A stretch of 64,000 nucleotides of DNA from CAZWDO01 sp964632485 [NCBI: uncultured bacterium] (GCA_964632485.1 CAZWDO010000003.1:120690-184689), one strand, 5' to 3'. Shown: positions 1-9,478, numbered from the stretch's first letter. Program-made: numbers and translations. The notes: generated by a model not told the origin, from the sequence alone.

Positions 1-1040
1 TAGGCCACTACCCGCCAATAATAGCGTTTATTTTCACCCAGGGGAGCTGTTGGCTGAAACGAGGATTGAGTCAATCCTGATGCCAGCAGTGAATCGGGCC
101 AGATAATGTTTCCCGCATATAGGTCATAGGTTAATTCATCGCCGTCCGGATCAGCGCAGGCCCATTGAAAACCGGTATGAATACTCACCAGGCTGTCTCC
201 GTTGGCTGGGAGCGGGTCACGAGGCATTTCCGGTGGAAAACTCCATCGGACCGTGTCCACCGCTTCCACTTCTCGGCCATAAATGGTAAAAACCGGAAGG
301 GTTGTATCCATTTCCAACAATTGAGCGATTTCATTCAAATCCAAATTTTGGGAGGGCGTCAGGCGGCGGACAATCCATCGCTCGGGCGCGATCCAGACGG
401 TATCGGTAAGGCTAAAAATTGGTAAAGCCGCCAGGGGGCTGACGTACCCTATTGACGAGGTGAGTACAAACCGTTTGCAAGTGAATGAACCAATTTCGAC
501 TTCCACTGTTTGATCATTGAGGCGCCGTCCTTTGGTTTCGAAACGTAGAGGTATTTCAAGCGAATCGAGGGTCAGGGTTGTATCCCAACTGAAGATTGAA
601 TAACCGGGGCTAATGACGGGGTAATCGAAATCGTAAATTTTATACCAACCGGCTCGATTTTCAAGCGGTAGAACGATGCCTAACGAGTCAAGCCATGAAG
701 TTGTCATTAATTTTTTCATGGGATTGAGATATAACCAGGCATCCATATTATCAAAGGCGACAAACCCGCTATCATAAATTGCATTCTCTGCCGTTCCGTA
801 CCGGGTTAATACAAGACTGGCAGTCCGGCCGTTATAGGGGAGATTCGTTTGAACTAATGAGTCAATGCTGTAAGCGGCCAAATCGGATTGGGGCTGGTTC
901 ATACTATCCAGAGGTGTTGTGGCGTAGTACCAGTGAAAGCCGGCATTTGGAGGAAACCAGGATTGGGCGTTTTGAGCATGGCTGATAGTTAGATAGAAAC
1001 ACAGAACAACGGAAAACAACACGTAGATAATTTGTTTCAT
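1..1040 (-). CDS. Secreted protein with C-terminal FnIII-like segment, cut by the left edge
   Basis: The reading frame runs from an ATG at 1040 to the window edge without a stop (about 346 codons seen). GGAGACCCCC stands directly before the start as a Shine-Dalgarno site. The first about 22 residues are a signal peptide ending SHA|Q. A middle domain of unknown family follows. The last visible part contains DPDGDELTYDLY and ends RYYWRVVA, the usual pattern of a fibronectin type III-like fold in extracellular proteins. The role is unknown; it may be a surface or exported protein. The missing C-terminus could hold a sorting domain like the one on the amidase at 9479-11965. Its start lies only about 70 nt from the stop of the hybrid sensor gene, in the same direction, so the two may be cotranscribed. 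Confidence 0.75.
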   Translation of the reverse strand, partial: MKQIIYVLFSVVLCFYLTISHAQNAQSWFPPNAGFHWYYATTPLDSMNQPQSDLAAYSIDSLVQTNLPYNGRTASLVLTRYGTAENAIYDSGFVAFDNMDAWLYLNPMKKLMTTSWLDSLGIVLPLENRAGWYKIYDFDYPVISPGYSIFSWDTTLTLDSLEIPLRFETKGRRLNDQTVEVEIGSFTCKRFVLTSSIGYVSPLAALPIFSLTDTVWIAPERWIVRRLTPSQNLDLNEIAQLLEMDTTLPVFTIYGREVEAVDTVRWSFPPEMPRDPLPANGDSLVSIHTGFQWACADPDGDELTYDLYAGNIIWPDSLLASGLTQSSFQPTAPLGENKRYYWRVVA

Positions 1041-1107
1041 GGGGGTCTCCTTTTAGAATATCTGGAATGGTTTATGTTGCATTCTCAACACGAAACGTCC
1101 TTGTAAG

Positions 1108-4100
1108 TTAAAGCGATTCGACCCTATTGCGGCCATTGGCTTTAGCCCGGTACATCGCCATGTCGGCGCGCTGCATAAAACTCTCAAAACTGTCGTCAGT
1201 TTGGAATGTGGTGATGCCGATACTAACGGTTGCAAAGACTTCCATGCCGTCGCCAATGTCAATTGCTTTATCAGCAACTGCCCGTTGGATGCGCTCAGCT
1301 ACGAATAGGGCTTCATCCGGGGGAGTTTCGACTAATAGTAACGTAAATTCTTCTCCGCCCCAACGGGCTACCGAATCGGTATCCCGAATTTGGCGAAGAA
1401 AAATATCAGCAATTCGTTTGAGTAGCAAATCACCTGCTTTGTGTCCATATCGGTCGTTTACCGCTTTAAAATGGTCCAGATCGATCATCATGATACTTAG
1501 AAGCTTTTCGTAACGTTTGGCGCGTTTGATCTCCTGTTCAACAAGCTGGTAAAACCGGCGGCGATTAAAAAGGTGAGTTAGTTCGTCATAACTCGCTAAA
1601 TTATTAACTTTTTGAAACAAAATGGCGTTATCCAGAGCGATTGCCGCTTGGGCGCACAGTGTTTTCGCCAATTCCAAATCGGTTTGGCTGAAAGCGTTCT
1701 CCCGGGGAGAAGATAACAGAGCCATCCCCTCCAGTCGATTGCGATTTACCAGTGGTAGGTAGATCACATTGGGCAGCAAATCGATTGATCGGCCGGGAAA
1801 GATTTCAAAATTTTGTTTGATTACTGCTTCGGCACCCAGCGCAGACATTACATCGGTGAGCCAACGGCGCAATTCATCGCGGGATAGTGTTTCATTACCA
1901 TGTGAAACGGCGGCCCAGTCTTCACCCTGTTGGTATAATGCCACTCCAATTTCAAAAGGAATCATCGTCTGTATGCGGTCAAGTAAATAATTTAAGATTT
2001 GCTCTGCATCAAGTGTTGAATTTAAAACCAAAGCAATTTGGTGCAATATTTCGGTCAATTCACGTCGTTGACGCTCGGTCTTCAATATTTCCGCTTGTTG
2101 GATAGCATGTTCAACCGCCTGTTTGAGAGTGACAAGCGTACGGATACGCGCTATCAATTCCTGCGGTTCAAAGGGTTTAATAACATAATCATTGGCGCCG
2201 ACGCTGAACCCCTGCAGTAATTCTGCGGTACGGTTCAACGCAGTCAGCATAAGTACCGGCAACTCATAAAAGGTATATTTTTTACGGATTTCACGGCATA
2301 CGTCAAACCCTGACAGACCTGGCATCATAATGTCAAGCAGGACTAAATCGAAGGGAGGCGAGTGAATTATTTTTTCCAGCGCCTGGTCGCCATTTTCAGC
2401 GGTGTCAATGCTCATGTTTTCCATTCGCAGATAATTGAGAAGAACTTGAATATTGATGGGCTCATCATCCACTACCAGCATGCGAAGGTGATGATCCTGA
2501 ATTAAAGGCGACTGCCATGACGAAGGAGGTTGATTGGGTAGGGCTTGCTCGTCATCAGAACTCCCTGGGGTAAAAGAAGCCGTTATTCCAGGCTCCCTAT
2601 GCCCACTAAGCTCTGCATTGAGCTCTTCCAGCAAATCCGCTTGACGGCCAGCTACGATATCGGATTCAGTAGCGGATGTACGAAGATAGGGAAGAAAAAC
2701 TGAAAATTGGGAGCCTTCATCTATTTTGGATTGAACAGAAATTTGACCGTGATGTAATTGAACCAGGTCATGGCTAATAGCCAATCCCAGCCCCGTACCT
2801 CCATACTGTCGGCCGATGGAACCATCCCCCTGTTCAAAAGGTTTAAAAATAATCTTCATTTTTTCCGAACTTATTCCGATTCCGGTATCACTGACTACAA
2901 CTGTTACGCCTTTTTTTTCTATGAAACCTTTAAAAACAATGCGGCCTTTATGAGTAAATTTAATAGCATTGCCCACTAAATTTTGAAAAATTTGTTGCAA
3001 TCGGTCGGGGTCACCCATAATAGAAGGGAAATCAACAGGAATTTGATTTTCGATCATTACGTTTTTTTTCTCCACTAAGGATTGATTGAGGGCAATTAAA
3101 TTTTCAACTAATTCAAAAAGATTAACAGGTTGGAACTGGAGGGCGAGCTCTTTTTTCCGGAGGCGCGAAAAGTCAAGAATATCGTTGACAAGATTCAACA
3201 ACCGCTTGCCGCTTTGAACGATCAAATCCAAATTTTTTTTATGGATTTGATCATACTCGCCAGAGATCCCGTCACGCAATGATTGAGCCAGACCGATAAT
3301 TCCGTTTAAAGGTGTTTTCAGCTCATGGGTTGTATTGGCTAAAAACTGGTCCTTTAATTCATTCAGATCCTTTAGATTTTCAATCAGCATTCGGTTTTTC
3401 TTAATTTCACGGCGGTGGTGTTGGTCGCGATATTTAATAATTCCGGCGATGCCGCCGATAAATACGAACAGGTAAAAAAAATAGGCCCATTTACTGGCCC
3501 ACGGCGGTGGATTGATTGAAAAATTTAAAATTAATGGTTTTTCATGGCATTGACCATCGCTATCATATCCCCTGACCTGCAAGGTATAGTTTCCAGATGG
3601 GAGATTGTTGAAACTCAGTTCATGACTTTGACGAAGATCGGTCCAGCCGTCGGTGATATCATGGATTTCGTACATGAAATAATGTTTTTCAGGTCGAAAA
3701 AAATCGAGTAAGGCGAATTTTAACCATAACGAGCGGTCTCGCCAGGATAATTCCAGTTTTGCTTGAGTGGTAAGCCAAATTGGATTTATGGGCTCGTCAT
3801 TAAGGCGACAGCCTGTGAGAGTAACGGGCACCGATTTTTTGCCTGGGACCAGGTCTGAGGAGTAAAAGGCGGTAATTCCATTGATCCCGCCAAAGAACAA
3901 TCGATCATCCGCATCACGGAAATAGGCGCCTGCATTGAATTCGTTGCTTTGCAGTCCATCCCAGGCATCATAATTGCGAATTTTCAGGGTTTCCCTGTCA
4001 ATACAGCTTAGTCCCTGGGTTGAGCTGTACCACAGTTGACCCAGTGTATCGAAGAGTAAGGCATAACCGCTGTTGGATATTAATCCATCGGATTCGCTAA

Positions 4101-5862
4101 TGGTCCTGCACCGCAATGTTTCAGGGTACTCTTCTTCATTGAGAATTAAATTGATCCCACCGCCGTAAGTCGCCACCCATAGCCTTCCCTGCCGGTCCTC
4201 TTCAAGAGCCATGATATAATTATGGGATAGACCGGATGTATTCCCGGTTTGATGTAAATATCTGATGAAGTCATTCGTCTGTGGACGGTATAGGTTCAGT
4301 CCCTCTGAAGTACCGACCCACAATCTTTTCCGGCTGTCTTCGTATAAATGAGTAATATGGTTATCTGTGAGGGAATGAATATTTTCCTGGGAATGGAAAT
4401 AATAATCAAAATCGTCAGTAACGGATTGAAATCGATTTAACCCTTGGTTTGTTCCAAACCAGAGGGAACTATCCGATCGCTGTAACATAGTCCACACAAC
4501 GCCGTTACTCAGTGTTCGCGGCGTATCCTCATCAGGAAAGTAATAGAGAATGCGTCCGGATTGGCGGTTAATCCGGGATAACCCATAATCACTTCCTATC
4601 CATATCGATTGATCGTAATCATGGAGAATAGACCAGACTCGATTGTCTAATATCCGATGAGAAGGGGGAGCATCAGCCGAAAAGTGTTCATAGAGTTCAC
4701 CTGCTGTGGAGATTCGGTATGCGCCGCTATTCGTACCGACCCACAAATCGTCGTCTGGATCGCGTTGAATAGACCAGACCATATTATTTTCAAAACATCG
4801 GTAAAGAGAGAATTTTTTGGCAGGATTGAGTTTACACACGCCTGAACCGTATGTGCCAACCCAAATCAGTCCGGAATGATCCCGGAATACTGAGCGAATG
4901 CTGTTGTCGCTGAGGCTGAACGGATCGGCAGGTTGATGCTGGAATAATTGCCAGGTATTGCTATTCAGGTTATAATATCCCAATCCGTTCCAAGTGGCGA
5001 TCCAGAGAGCGCTGTCGCCATCAGTGGAAAAATCGTAGATGCGGGCATCCTCTAAATCGTTTGCCATCTCTTTCTGTAGCGGCGCCATTATCTGGCCCGA
5101 AGATAAATCGAGATAATGCAATCCTCCCCGGAAACAGCCGATCCATAAACGGTTCCCCAGTATCGTCAGAGAATAGATTGTGTAGGAGGGTAACCCGGGA
5201 AGTTCACGATTCCCGGGGGAAATGTTTTTAAACTGGCGGGTTTGTCGGTCGAAATAAATCAAACCATTTCCATTTGATCCTAACCATAAATTCCCAGTTG
5301 AATCCCCGGTAATCGCTAAAATTCGATCAGAGCCAATCGAACTATTTTGAGTCGTAAAATGGCCGAACCTGTTTTTTAGCGGATCATAATAATTTAATCC
5401 TCCTTGGTCTGTTCCCAACCATAGAATACCATCCAGGTCGCAATATATCGCGTGGATAAAACCATCGGTTAGTGAGTTTGTATCAACAGAATTCGGTAAA
5501 AACTGAACAAATGAATCTGCCTGGGCAACGTAGCGATTTAATCCTTTTTCCGTTCCAATCCATAGCTGTTGCTGATGATCCAGCGCCAATGATCGTATGC
5601 GTGAGTCAGAAATTGATTTGTTTTGATTGGGTTGATAGCGATAAACTATGAAACTGTATCCATCATAACGGTTTAAACCGTCCGCAGTAGCCAGCCAGAT
5701 ATAACCGGTTGAATCTTGGTTTATCGCATAAATACTATTCTGAGAGAGCCCTTGACGAAAATCTATATTTTGAAAAATATAATGGTTCTGCTGGGGATAA
5801 CTGGTATTGGATATATATAACATCAACCAAAGGAAGCCGACAAAAAATTTAGTGTAACTCAT
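1108..5862 (-). CDS. Hybrid two-component sensor with propeller, histidine kinase, receiver, GAF and GGDEF domains
   Basis: A 1584-residue inner-membrane signalling protein. In order: signal peptide (1-24); two-component-regulator propeller repeats of the LWIGT type plus a Y_Y_Y domain in the periplasm (about 30-785); one membrane helix near 795-815; HisKA with HELKTPLNG (His near 845); HATPase with N, G1 (DTGIGIS) and G2 (GGTGLGLAIS) boxes; a receiver with VVDDE and phospho-acceptor Asp in LLDIMMPG near 1176; a GAF domain (about 1275-1420); and a GGDEF domain with active GGEEF near 1502. RDTD stands five residues before GGEEF at the canonical c-di-GMP inhibitory site. Family knowledge: propeller sensors of this type usually end in an AraC HTH and control polysaccharide genes. 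Here the output would be c-di-GMP synthesis. The SD site is weak. A PilZ protein is encoded at 57682-58041. The domains are certain; the ligand is unknown. Confidence 0.95.
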   Translation of the reverse strand: MSYTKFFVGFLWLMLYISNTSYPQQNHYIFQNIDFRQGLSQNSIYAINQDSTGYIWLATADGLNRYDGYSFIVYRYQPNQNKSISDSRIRSLALDHQQQLWIGTEKGLNRYVAQADSFVQFLPNSVDTNSLTDGFIHAIYCDLDGILWLGTDQGGLNYYDPLKNRFGHFTTQNSSIGSDRILAITGDSTGNLWLGSNGNGLIYFDRQTRQFKNISPGNRELPGLPSYTIYSLTILGNRLWIGCFRGGLHYLDLSSGQIMAPLQKEMANDLEDARIYDFSTDGDSALWIATWNGLGYYNLNSNTWQLFQHQPADPFSLSDNSIRSVFRDHSGLIWVGTYGSGVCKLNPAKKFSLYRCFENNMVWSIQRDPDDDLWVGTNSGAYRISTAGELYEHFSADAPPSHRILDNRVWSILHDYDQSIWIGSDYGLSRINRQSGRILYYFPDEDTPRTLSNGVVWTMLQRSDSSLWFGTNQGLNRFQSVTDDFDYYFHSQENIHSLTDNHITHLYEDSRKRLWVGTSEGLNLYRPQTNDFIRYLHQTGNTSGLSHNYIMALEEDRQGRLWVATYGGGINLILNEEEYPETLRCRTISESDGLISNSGYALLFDTLGQLWYSSTQGLSCIDRETLKIRNYDAWDGLQSNEFNAGAYFRDADDRLFFGGINGITAFYSSDLVPGKKSVPVTLTGCRLNDEPINPIWLTTQAKLELSWRDRSLWLKFALLDFFRPEKHYFMYEIHDITDGWTDLRQSHELSFNNLPSGNYTLQVRGYDSDGQCHEKPLILNFSINPPPWASKWAYFFYLFVFIGGIAGIIKYRDQHHRREIKKNRMLIENLKDLNELKDQFLANTTHELKTPLNGIIGLAQSLRDGISGEYDQIHKKNLDLIVQSGKRLLNLVNDILDFSRLRKKELALQFQPVNLFELVENLIALNQSLVEKKNVMIENQIPVDFPSIMGDPDRLQQIFQNLVGNAIKFTHKGRIVFKGFIEKKGVTVVVSDTGIGISSEKMKIIFKPFEQGDGSIGRQYGGTGLGLAISHDLVQLHHGQISVQSKIDEGSQFSVFLPYLRTSATESDIVAGRQADLLEELNAELSGHREPGITASFTPGSSDDEQALPNQPPSSWQSPLIQDHHLRMLVVDDEPINIQVLLNYLRMENMSIDTAENGDQALEKIIHSPPFDLVLLDIMMPGLSGFDVCREIRKKYTFYELPVLMLTALNRTAELLQGFSVGANDYVIKPFEPQELIARIRTLVTLKQAVEHAIQQAEILKTERQRRELTEILHQIALVLNSTLDAEQILNYLLDRIQTMIPFEIGVALYQQGEDWAAVSHGNETLSRDELRRWLTDVMSALGAEAVIKQNFEIFPGRSIDLLPNVIYLPLVNRNRLEGMALLSSPRENAFSQTDLELAKTLCAQAAIALDNAILFQKVNNLASYDELTHLFNRRRFYQLVEQEIKRAKRYEKLLSIMMIDLDHFKAVNDRYGHKAGDLLLKRIADIFLRQIRDTDSVARWGGEEFTLLLVETPPDEALFVAERIQRAVADKAIDIGDGMEVFATVSIGITTFQTDDSFESFMQRADMAMYRAKANGRNRVESL

Positions 5863-5890
5863 ATCTTGTTTTGCGGCTTTGAGTATTGAT

Positions 5891-5906
5891 GAGTTAAGGC
5901 TAACTC
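5891..5906. repeat. Short inverted repeat upstream of the hybrid sensor gene
   Basis: GAGTTA, a 4-nt centre AGGC, and TAACTC form a perfect 6-bp inverted repeat 29 nt before the sensor start codon. It could be an operator or an mRNA hairpin in the leader. On the plus strand it is followed by a T-rich run, but no plus-strand gene ends here. No function can be assigned. Confidence 0.4.
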
Positions 5907-6102
5907 TTTTATTTTTATTCTCAGCAAAAAATCCGTCCAGCGTTCATATTTGATGTAATAAACTATGCTTTTAGCATTGGTCCTTTTGATTGGAAAAAGC
6001 GATCAATCTGATAAATTTGACCCGTGGCTGAATGTCACTTGCCCTCGGGGGGTTTGAAGATATATTATGACGCCAGCCATTGCGGTTATGCGTCCTAATT
6101 AT

Positions 6103-6138
6103 CCCCTCACCCTGCCCTCTCCCCCAAGGGAGCGAGGG
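6103..6138. repeat. GC-rich hairpin repeat overlapping the 3' end of the response regulator gene
   Basis: A GC-rich island in AT-rich surroundings. CCCTC (6104-6108) pairs with GAGGG (6134-6138) and CTCCC (6119-6123) with GGGAG (6128-6132). Sequences of this type, whose translations read like APLGERAG or PSLPWGRGQGEG, are familiar as dispersed intergenic repeats in many bacterial genomes. The stop codon of the response regulator (6107-6109) lies inside it. Only one copy was seen in this window, so its repeat status rests on resemblance, not on a second local copy. Confidence 0.55.
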
Positions 6139-6505
6139 TAAATGCCTCCTCAATGACACGTTTTAATTCCTCGATGGCGATTGGTTTGTCGAACCAAGCG
6201 ATTGGGTTGATTGTTTTTGCTCGTTCTTTTAAATCCTGATTTGGAAAACCCGTCATAAAAACAATAGGGATGCGATGTCTGAGACTAATTTTCCTGGCCG
6301 CCTCAATTCCATCCATTTTCCCTGAAAGTTGAATATCCATTAAAGCTAATTGGAATTCTTCTTTTTCAATGAGTTGGACAGCCTCTTCTCCACTGGCGAC
6401 TATATCGCATTGATAATAACCCTGATGGGTCAGCTCCATACGTAACCCCATAGCGATAAATGCCTCGTCTTCCACTACCAGAATTTTTTTTAATTGATTT
6501 GACAT
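6107..6505 (-). CDS. CheY-like single-domain response regulator
   Basis: About 132 residues, a stand-alone receiver domain. VVEDEAF gives the acidic pocket, DIQLSG carries the phospho-acceptor Asp, FMTGFP the conserved Thr, and DKPI the conserved Lys. I chose the ATG at 6505 (protein starts MSNQLKKIL) because GAAAGG precedes it at good distance; the longer frame to 6568 would overlap the upstream kinase gene and has no such site. The gene starts 10 nt after the stop of the HisKA_2 kinase at 6516-8096, its probable phosphodonor. The last ten residues (LAPLGERAG region) are encoded by the repeat at 6103-6138, so the original C-terminus has been replaced. It has no output domain. Confidence 0.9.
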   Translation of the reverse strand: MSNQLKKILVVEDEAFIAMGLRMELTHQGYYQCDIVASGEEAVQLIEKEEFQLALMDIQLSGKMDGIEAARKISLRHRIPIVFMTGFPNQDLKERAKTINPIAWFDKPIAIEELKRVIEEAFTLAPLGERAG

Positions 6506-6515
6506 GGCGTGCCTT

Positions 6516-8096
6516 TCAAGGTTTATTTTCAAAGCGACAGATACAGCTAATTCCTGGTATATTCTCAAAAGTGACGGCGCCGTTTAATTGATGCTCGATC
6601 AAGGCGAACACGGTTTGAATTCCGAGAGATTGGATACTGCGAAAATCGAAATCAGTAGGTACTCCTACGCCATTATCAGTAATTTTCAATTCCAGTATGT
6701 TTTCGTCTAATTGGGAAAAACAGACAATAATTCGTCCGCTATCCCGGCCAGTAAATGCATGTTTGTAAGCATTTGTAATGAGTTCATTGATCACAATGCC
6801 GCAGGGAATCGCCTTGTCGATGGTAATGGCAATAGGTTTTGCCTCGATTTCAATTTGAATTTCCCGCCGATTGATGCCGAATGTTTGTTCGAGCAATTGA
6901 ACTAAGTCAGTTATATAATCAGCCATTTGAATATGGGAGAGATCCTGGGATTGGTACAGCTTTTTATGTACTAATGCCATGGCTTCAATTTTTAAACCAA
7001 CTTCGTCGCATATTCGCTTGACCTCGGAATTTGTAGAGTAGGAAGCTTGCAAGCCCAACATAGAGCGTATGACCTGCATATTGTTTTTAGTGCGATGATA
7101 TAATTCACGGATCAACACTTCTTTGTCGCGTAAGGCGGTTTTAAGAGCGTTTTCAAATGTGCGGCGCTCGGTTACGTCAATGACGAATCCGATCATTTCA
7201 TTTTCCGTCAGCCGTACCGCATGAACAGACCAGTATCGGATGGCGCCATCCTTGCGCACATAACGGAATTCGCCCACCGCTTTGCCGGTTGTGATTGTTT
7301 CTTTAAAATGCGCGCGCGCGGATTCGCGATCACTTTCGTAAATCAGGTCATCGAGATTGGTTTGCAACAGTTCCTGCCGGGAGTATCCCGTTATAATGCT
7401 GGCGGCAGTGTTAATATTGCTATAGCGGCCATCCGGGTTAGCCACAAATATTCCATAAGGGGCATTATCTATATAGTTTCGGAATCGTTTTTCATTTACT
7501 TCCAATAGTTGTATATTATCCTTGCGGACTAACTGCTGGATCATAAGCTTTCCCAGTAACATTGTCCCGAGTGGATAAAGCAGCATGACCGGAAGCGTAA
7601 TTCCCCGAATGACGTTTAAATTTGTGGGAAACGGCAGAATCAGCATCCAGAGAACCATAATCAGATGAACTAACAGTCCCATTTGGTAAAGTTCTCCTGC
7701 TGATAATTGGGACAATTGGGGGCGGCGGAAATAGCGCCACATCATTCCGATACCGGCAGAAGTCAGGATTACGCCCGCGCCGGGCCAGGCTCCGGCTCCT
7801 CCCTGGTGGAAGCGAAATAGCAAGCTAATCACGGCGGCAATTGCAGTCGGCGCGATTCCAATATACAATCCGCTTATGGATAAAAGAATAGAACGTGTAT
7901 CAAAAATAATGCCGGGAAGGAACCGCCAGGGATTGAGCATGATAATTATGCATATTCCACCTAAAATGACACCCATAGAAATTCGTACTATCCAAGCTCT
8001 CATCCGAAATTTTTCCGCAATAATATCATATAAAAAAACCAATGCGATCAACATGGCTGTATTATTGATTAAGGTAATAAACGATTCCGTATTCAT
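6516..8096 (-). CDS. LytS-type membrane sensor histidine kinase with PAS and HisKA_2 domains
   Basis: About 526 residues. The N-terminal about 195 residues are a multi-helix membrane sensor of the 5TM-LytS/YhcK type (the segment with FRFHQGGAGAWPGAG is characteristic). A PAS domain follows (about 205-315, with YGIFVANPDG and VRKDGAIRYWSVH). Then comes a HisKA_2 dimerisation domain with phospho-acceptor His in ELYHRTKNNMQ (near 332), and a HATPase with N-box NELITNAYKHAF and DNGVGVP. Kinases of this class usually feed stand-alone receivers, and one lies 10 nt downstream. I use the ATG at 8096, placed well behind GGAGGAG, instead of the TTG one codon earlier. A minus-strand promoter at 8353-8381 would give a leader of about 250 nt. 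The stimulus is unknown. Confidence 0.92.
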   Translation of the reverse strand: MNTESFITLINNTAMLIALVFLYDIIAEKFRMRAWIVRISMGVILGGICIIIMLNPWRFLPGIIFDTRSILLSISGLYIGIAPTAIAAVISLLFRFHQGGAGAWPGAGVILTSAGIGMMWRYFRRPQLSQLSAGELYQMGLLVHLIMVLWMLILPFPTNLNVIRGITLPVMLLYPLGTMLLGKLMIQQLVRKDNIQLLEVNEKRFRNYIDNAPYGIFVANPDGRYSNINTAASIITGYSRQELLQTNLDDLIYESDRESARAHFKETITTGKAVGEFRYVRKDGAIRYWSVHAVRLTENEMIGFVIDVTERRTFENALKTALRDKEVLIRELYHRTKNNMQVIRSMLGLQASYSTNSEVKRICDEVGLKIEAMALVHKKLYQSQDLSHIQMADYITDLVQLLEQTFGINRREIQIEIEAKPIAITIDKAIPCGIVINELITNAYKHAFTGRDSGRIIVCFSQLDENILELKITDNGVGVPTDFDFRSIQSLGIQTVFALIEHQLNGAVTFENIPGISCICRFENKP

Positions 8097-8352
8097 CAAT
8101 CTCCTCCAGACACAGTTATTGTTTATAAATCCTGTGGGTTAGCTGCTTATCAGAAATGCCGTATCAATTCTGGTTGATTTTCATTCAAATTGATAAACAT
8201 TTTAATTAGCCCCGCCCCATAAACCAATTTTTCGCTGCATTCGCCACCTGCCCTATTACCGGTTTTGATTTGGAATCATGGGGAAGAATGGTAACTCGCT
8301 CCTAATCGGTGAATGGGAAAGTAACCGGGAAAAATCCTAATTTTACATTATT

Positions 8353-8381
8353 AAAATACGTTAAAATTGGGTGTAAGTCAA
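8353..8381 (-). promoter_or_regulatory. Sigma70-type promoter for the LytS-type kinase operon
   Basis: On the minus strand TTGACT (8376-8381) is followed after 17 nt by TATTTT (8353-8358). It points towards the kinase at 6516-8096 and would leave an untranslated leader of about 250 nt. Confidence 0.55.
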
Positions 8382-8470
8382 GTTTTTTTTCAAAGAAGAG
8401 AAAAAAAGCGTTCTGGATGTTTAAAGCCAGTAAATGAGGGATTACCCCCAATCAACTTGCCAAATTTAGG

Positions 8471-8499
8471 TTGACTTTTCAGCTTAAGAATTGTATTAT
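8471..8499 (+). promoter_or_regulatory. Sigma70-type promoter for the propeller/amidase operon
   Basis: TTGACT (8471-8476), a 17-nt spacer and TATTAT (8494-8499). Initiation near 8506 leaves room only for the SD site AAAGGAG and the ATG at 8521. This rules out the upstream TTG at 8491, which lies inside the promoter. Confidence 0.75.
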
Positions 8500-8520
8500 G
8501 TATTTAAAAGGAGAAAATTT

Positions 8521-9471
8521 ATGAATCAACCGTTCAAATTAGCAGGCTTTATCATGTTTTTTTTAGCCATATCCGCATCAGCTTGGGCGAAGATAGTTAC
8601 AGAAACCCCAATCTGTATTTTAGAGATGGATGAGCATCCCTGGTCCAATCCGAGTTGGTCGCCTGATCAGCGATACATTGCGGTTACACGGCGTGATTAC
8701 CAGGGATTGTGGGTCTTTAATTATCAGAGCGGGGAATTGCGGTTAATCAACAGTGAGCCGGGCGGGGGATACGGATATTCATGGTCGCCGGACAGCCGCC
8801 AGATTTTAGCGCGCGTGAGTCGTTATGACGGAGTTCGTCGATTGCAGTCTGTTAAACTGATCGCCATTGAGGAGTCGCAAAGGGAATGGCAACTAACGGA
8901 ATATCTTCCGCATCTTCGGACTCTACCGTTCTGGGCGCCCGCCACCCAATCTGTGTATTTATACCAGAGTGAGCGATTCCAACTGATATATGGAGAAAAT
9001 CCGGTAACGAAAACTACTTTATGCCAGACGTCAGGCCAAAATCTACTTTTGGCGCGCTCAGTTGAACAACAACCCTCTCAATTAGCTCCTTTTCCTGATC
9101 AGGAGTACCTTAATCTGTGTCTATCGCCAAACGGCGCGGATATTGCTTTTGAAGTGTATGGCGGGAATTTGCATATAATGTCCTTGGACGGCGCGATGCT
9201 GATCGATGTGGGTCCGGGTAATCGTCCGCGCTGGTCACCCGACGGTAACTGGCTGGTTTATATGGTTACACGCGATGATGGACATCAATTTATGGAAAGC
9301 GACCTTTATTGCAGCTCCCGGGATGGAAAAATCCATTTCGCTCTGACGGAGACCGCTGACTATATGGAAATGAATCCGGATTGGTCTCCGGATGGACGCT
9401 ATATTGTCTTTGACGATTACCTTAATGGTTCCGTCTATTTGCTGCCACTAACCTATACCGATAGTAAATGA
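8521..9471 (+). CDS. Secreted TolB-like beta-propeller (PD40) protein
   Basis: 316 residues from the ATG at 8521, behind AAAGGAG. A signal peptide (about 1-23, ending SAWA) is followed by repeated WSPDxRYI-type blades (WSPDQRYIAV, WSPDSRQIL, LSPNGADIAF, WSPDGNWLVY, WSPDGRYIVF). These are the PD40/TolB propeller signature. Such propellers act in the periplasm or on the surface, usually as binding platforms; no catalytic residues are visible. The gene is followed after 7 nt by the secreted amidase, so the two form an operon and may act together on the cell wall. Confidence 0.85.
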   Translation: MNQPFKLAGFIMFFLAISASAWAKIVTETPICILEMDEHPWSNPSWSPDQRYIAVTRRDYQGLWVFNYQSGELRLINSEPGGGYGYSWSPDSRQILARVSRYDGVRRLQSVKLIAIEESQREWQLTEYLPHLRTLPFWAPATQSVYLYQSERFQLIYGENPVTKTTLCQTSGQNLLLARSVEQQPSQLAPFPDQEYLNLCLSPNGADIAFEVYGGNLHIMSLDGAMLIDVGPGNRPRWSPDGNWLVYMVTRDDGHQFMESDLYCSSRDGKIHFALTETADYMEMNPDWSPDGRYIVFDDYLNGSVYLLPLTYTDSK

Positions 9472-9478
9472 GGTTTAT

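Larger units (their letters stand above)
8097..8520. other. Intergenic region between divergent genes
   Basis: The region holds two divergent promoter candidates (8353-8381 minus, 8471-8499 plus) and a long leader for the kinase gene. I saw no open frame with an SD site, no tRNA-like fold and no c-di-GMP riboswitch consensus in the leader. Confidence 0.6.

Noticed and set aside
165-985. Plus-strand frames over the left-edge gene
   Set aside because: They are antisense to the well-supported minus-strand secreted protein and have no SD sites or recognisable domains.
5965-5977. ATGCT/AGCAT mini-hairpin before the hybrid sensor gene
   Set aside because: Five-base stem in AT-rich DNA, expected by chance.
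8097-8345. Possible riboswitch in the long leader of the LytS-type kinase
   Set aside because: No match to c-di-GMP, cobalamin, TPP or other consensus cores was seen; it would need a covariance-model search.
8491-8520. N-terminal extension of the propeller protein starting with TTG
   Set aside because: It overlaps the -10 box of the gene's own promoter; the ATG at 8521 has the SD site and starts a clean signal peptide.
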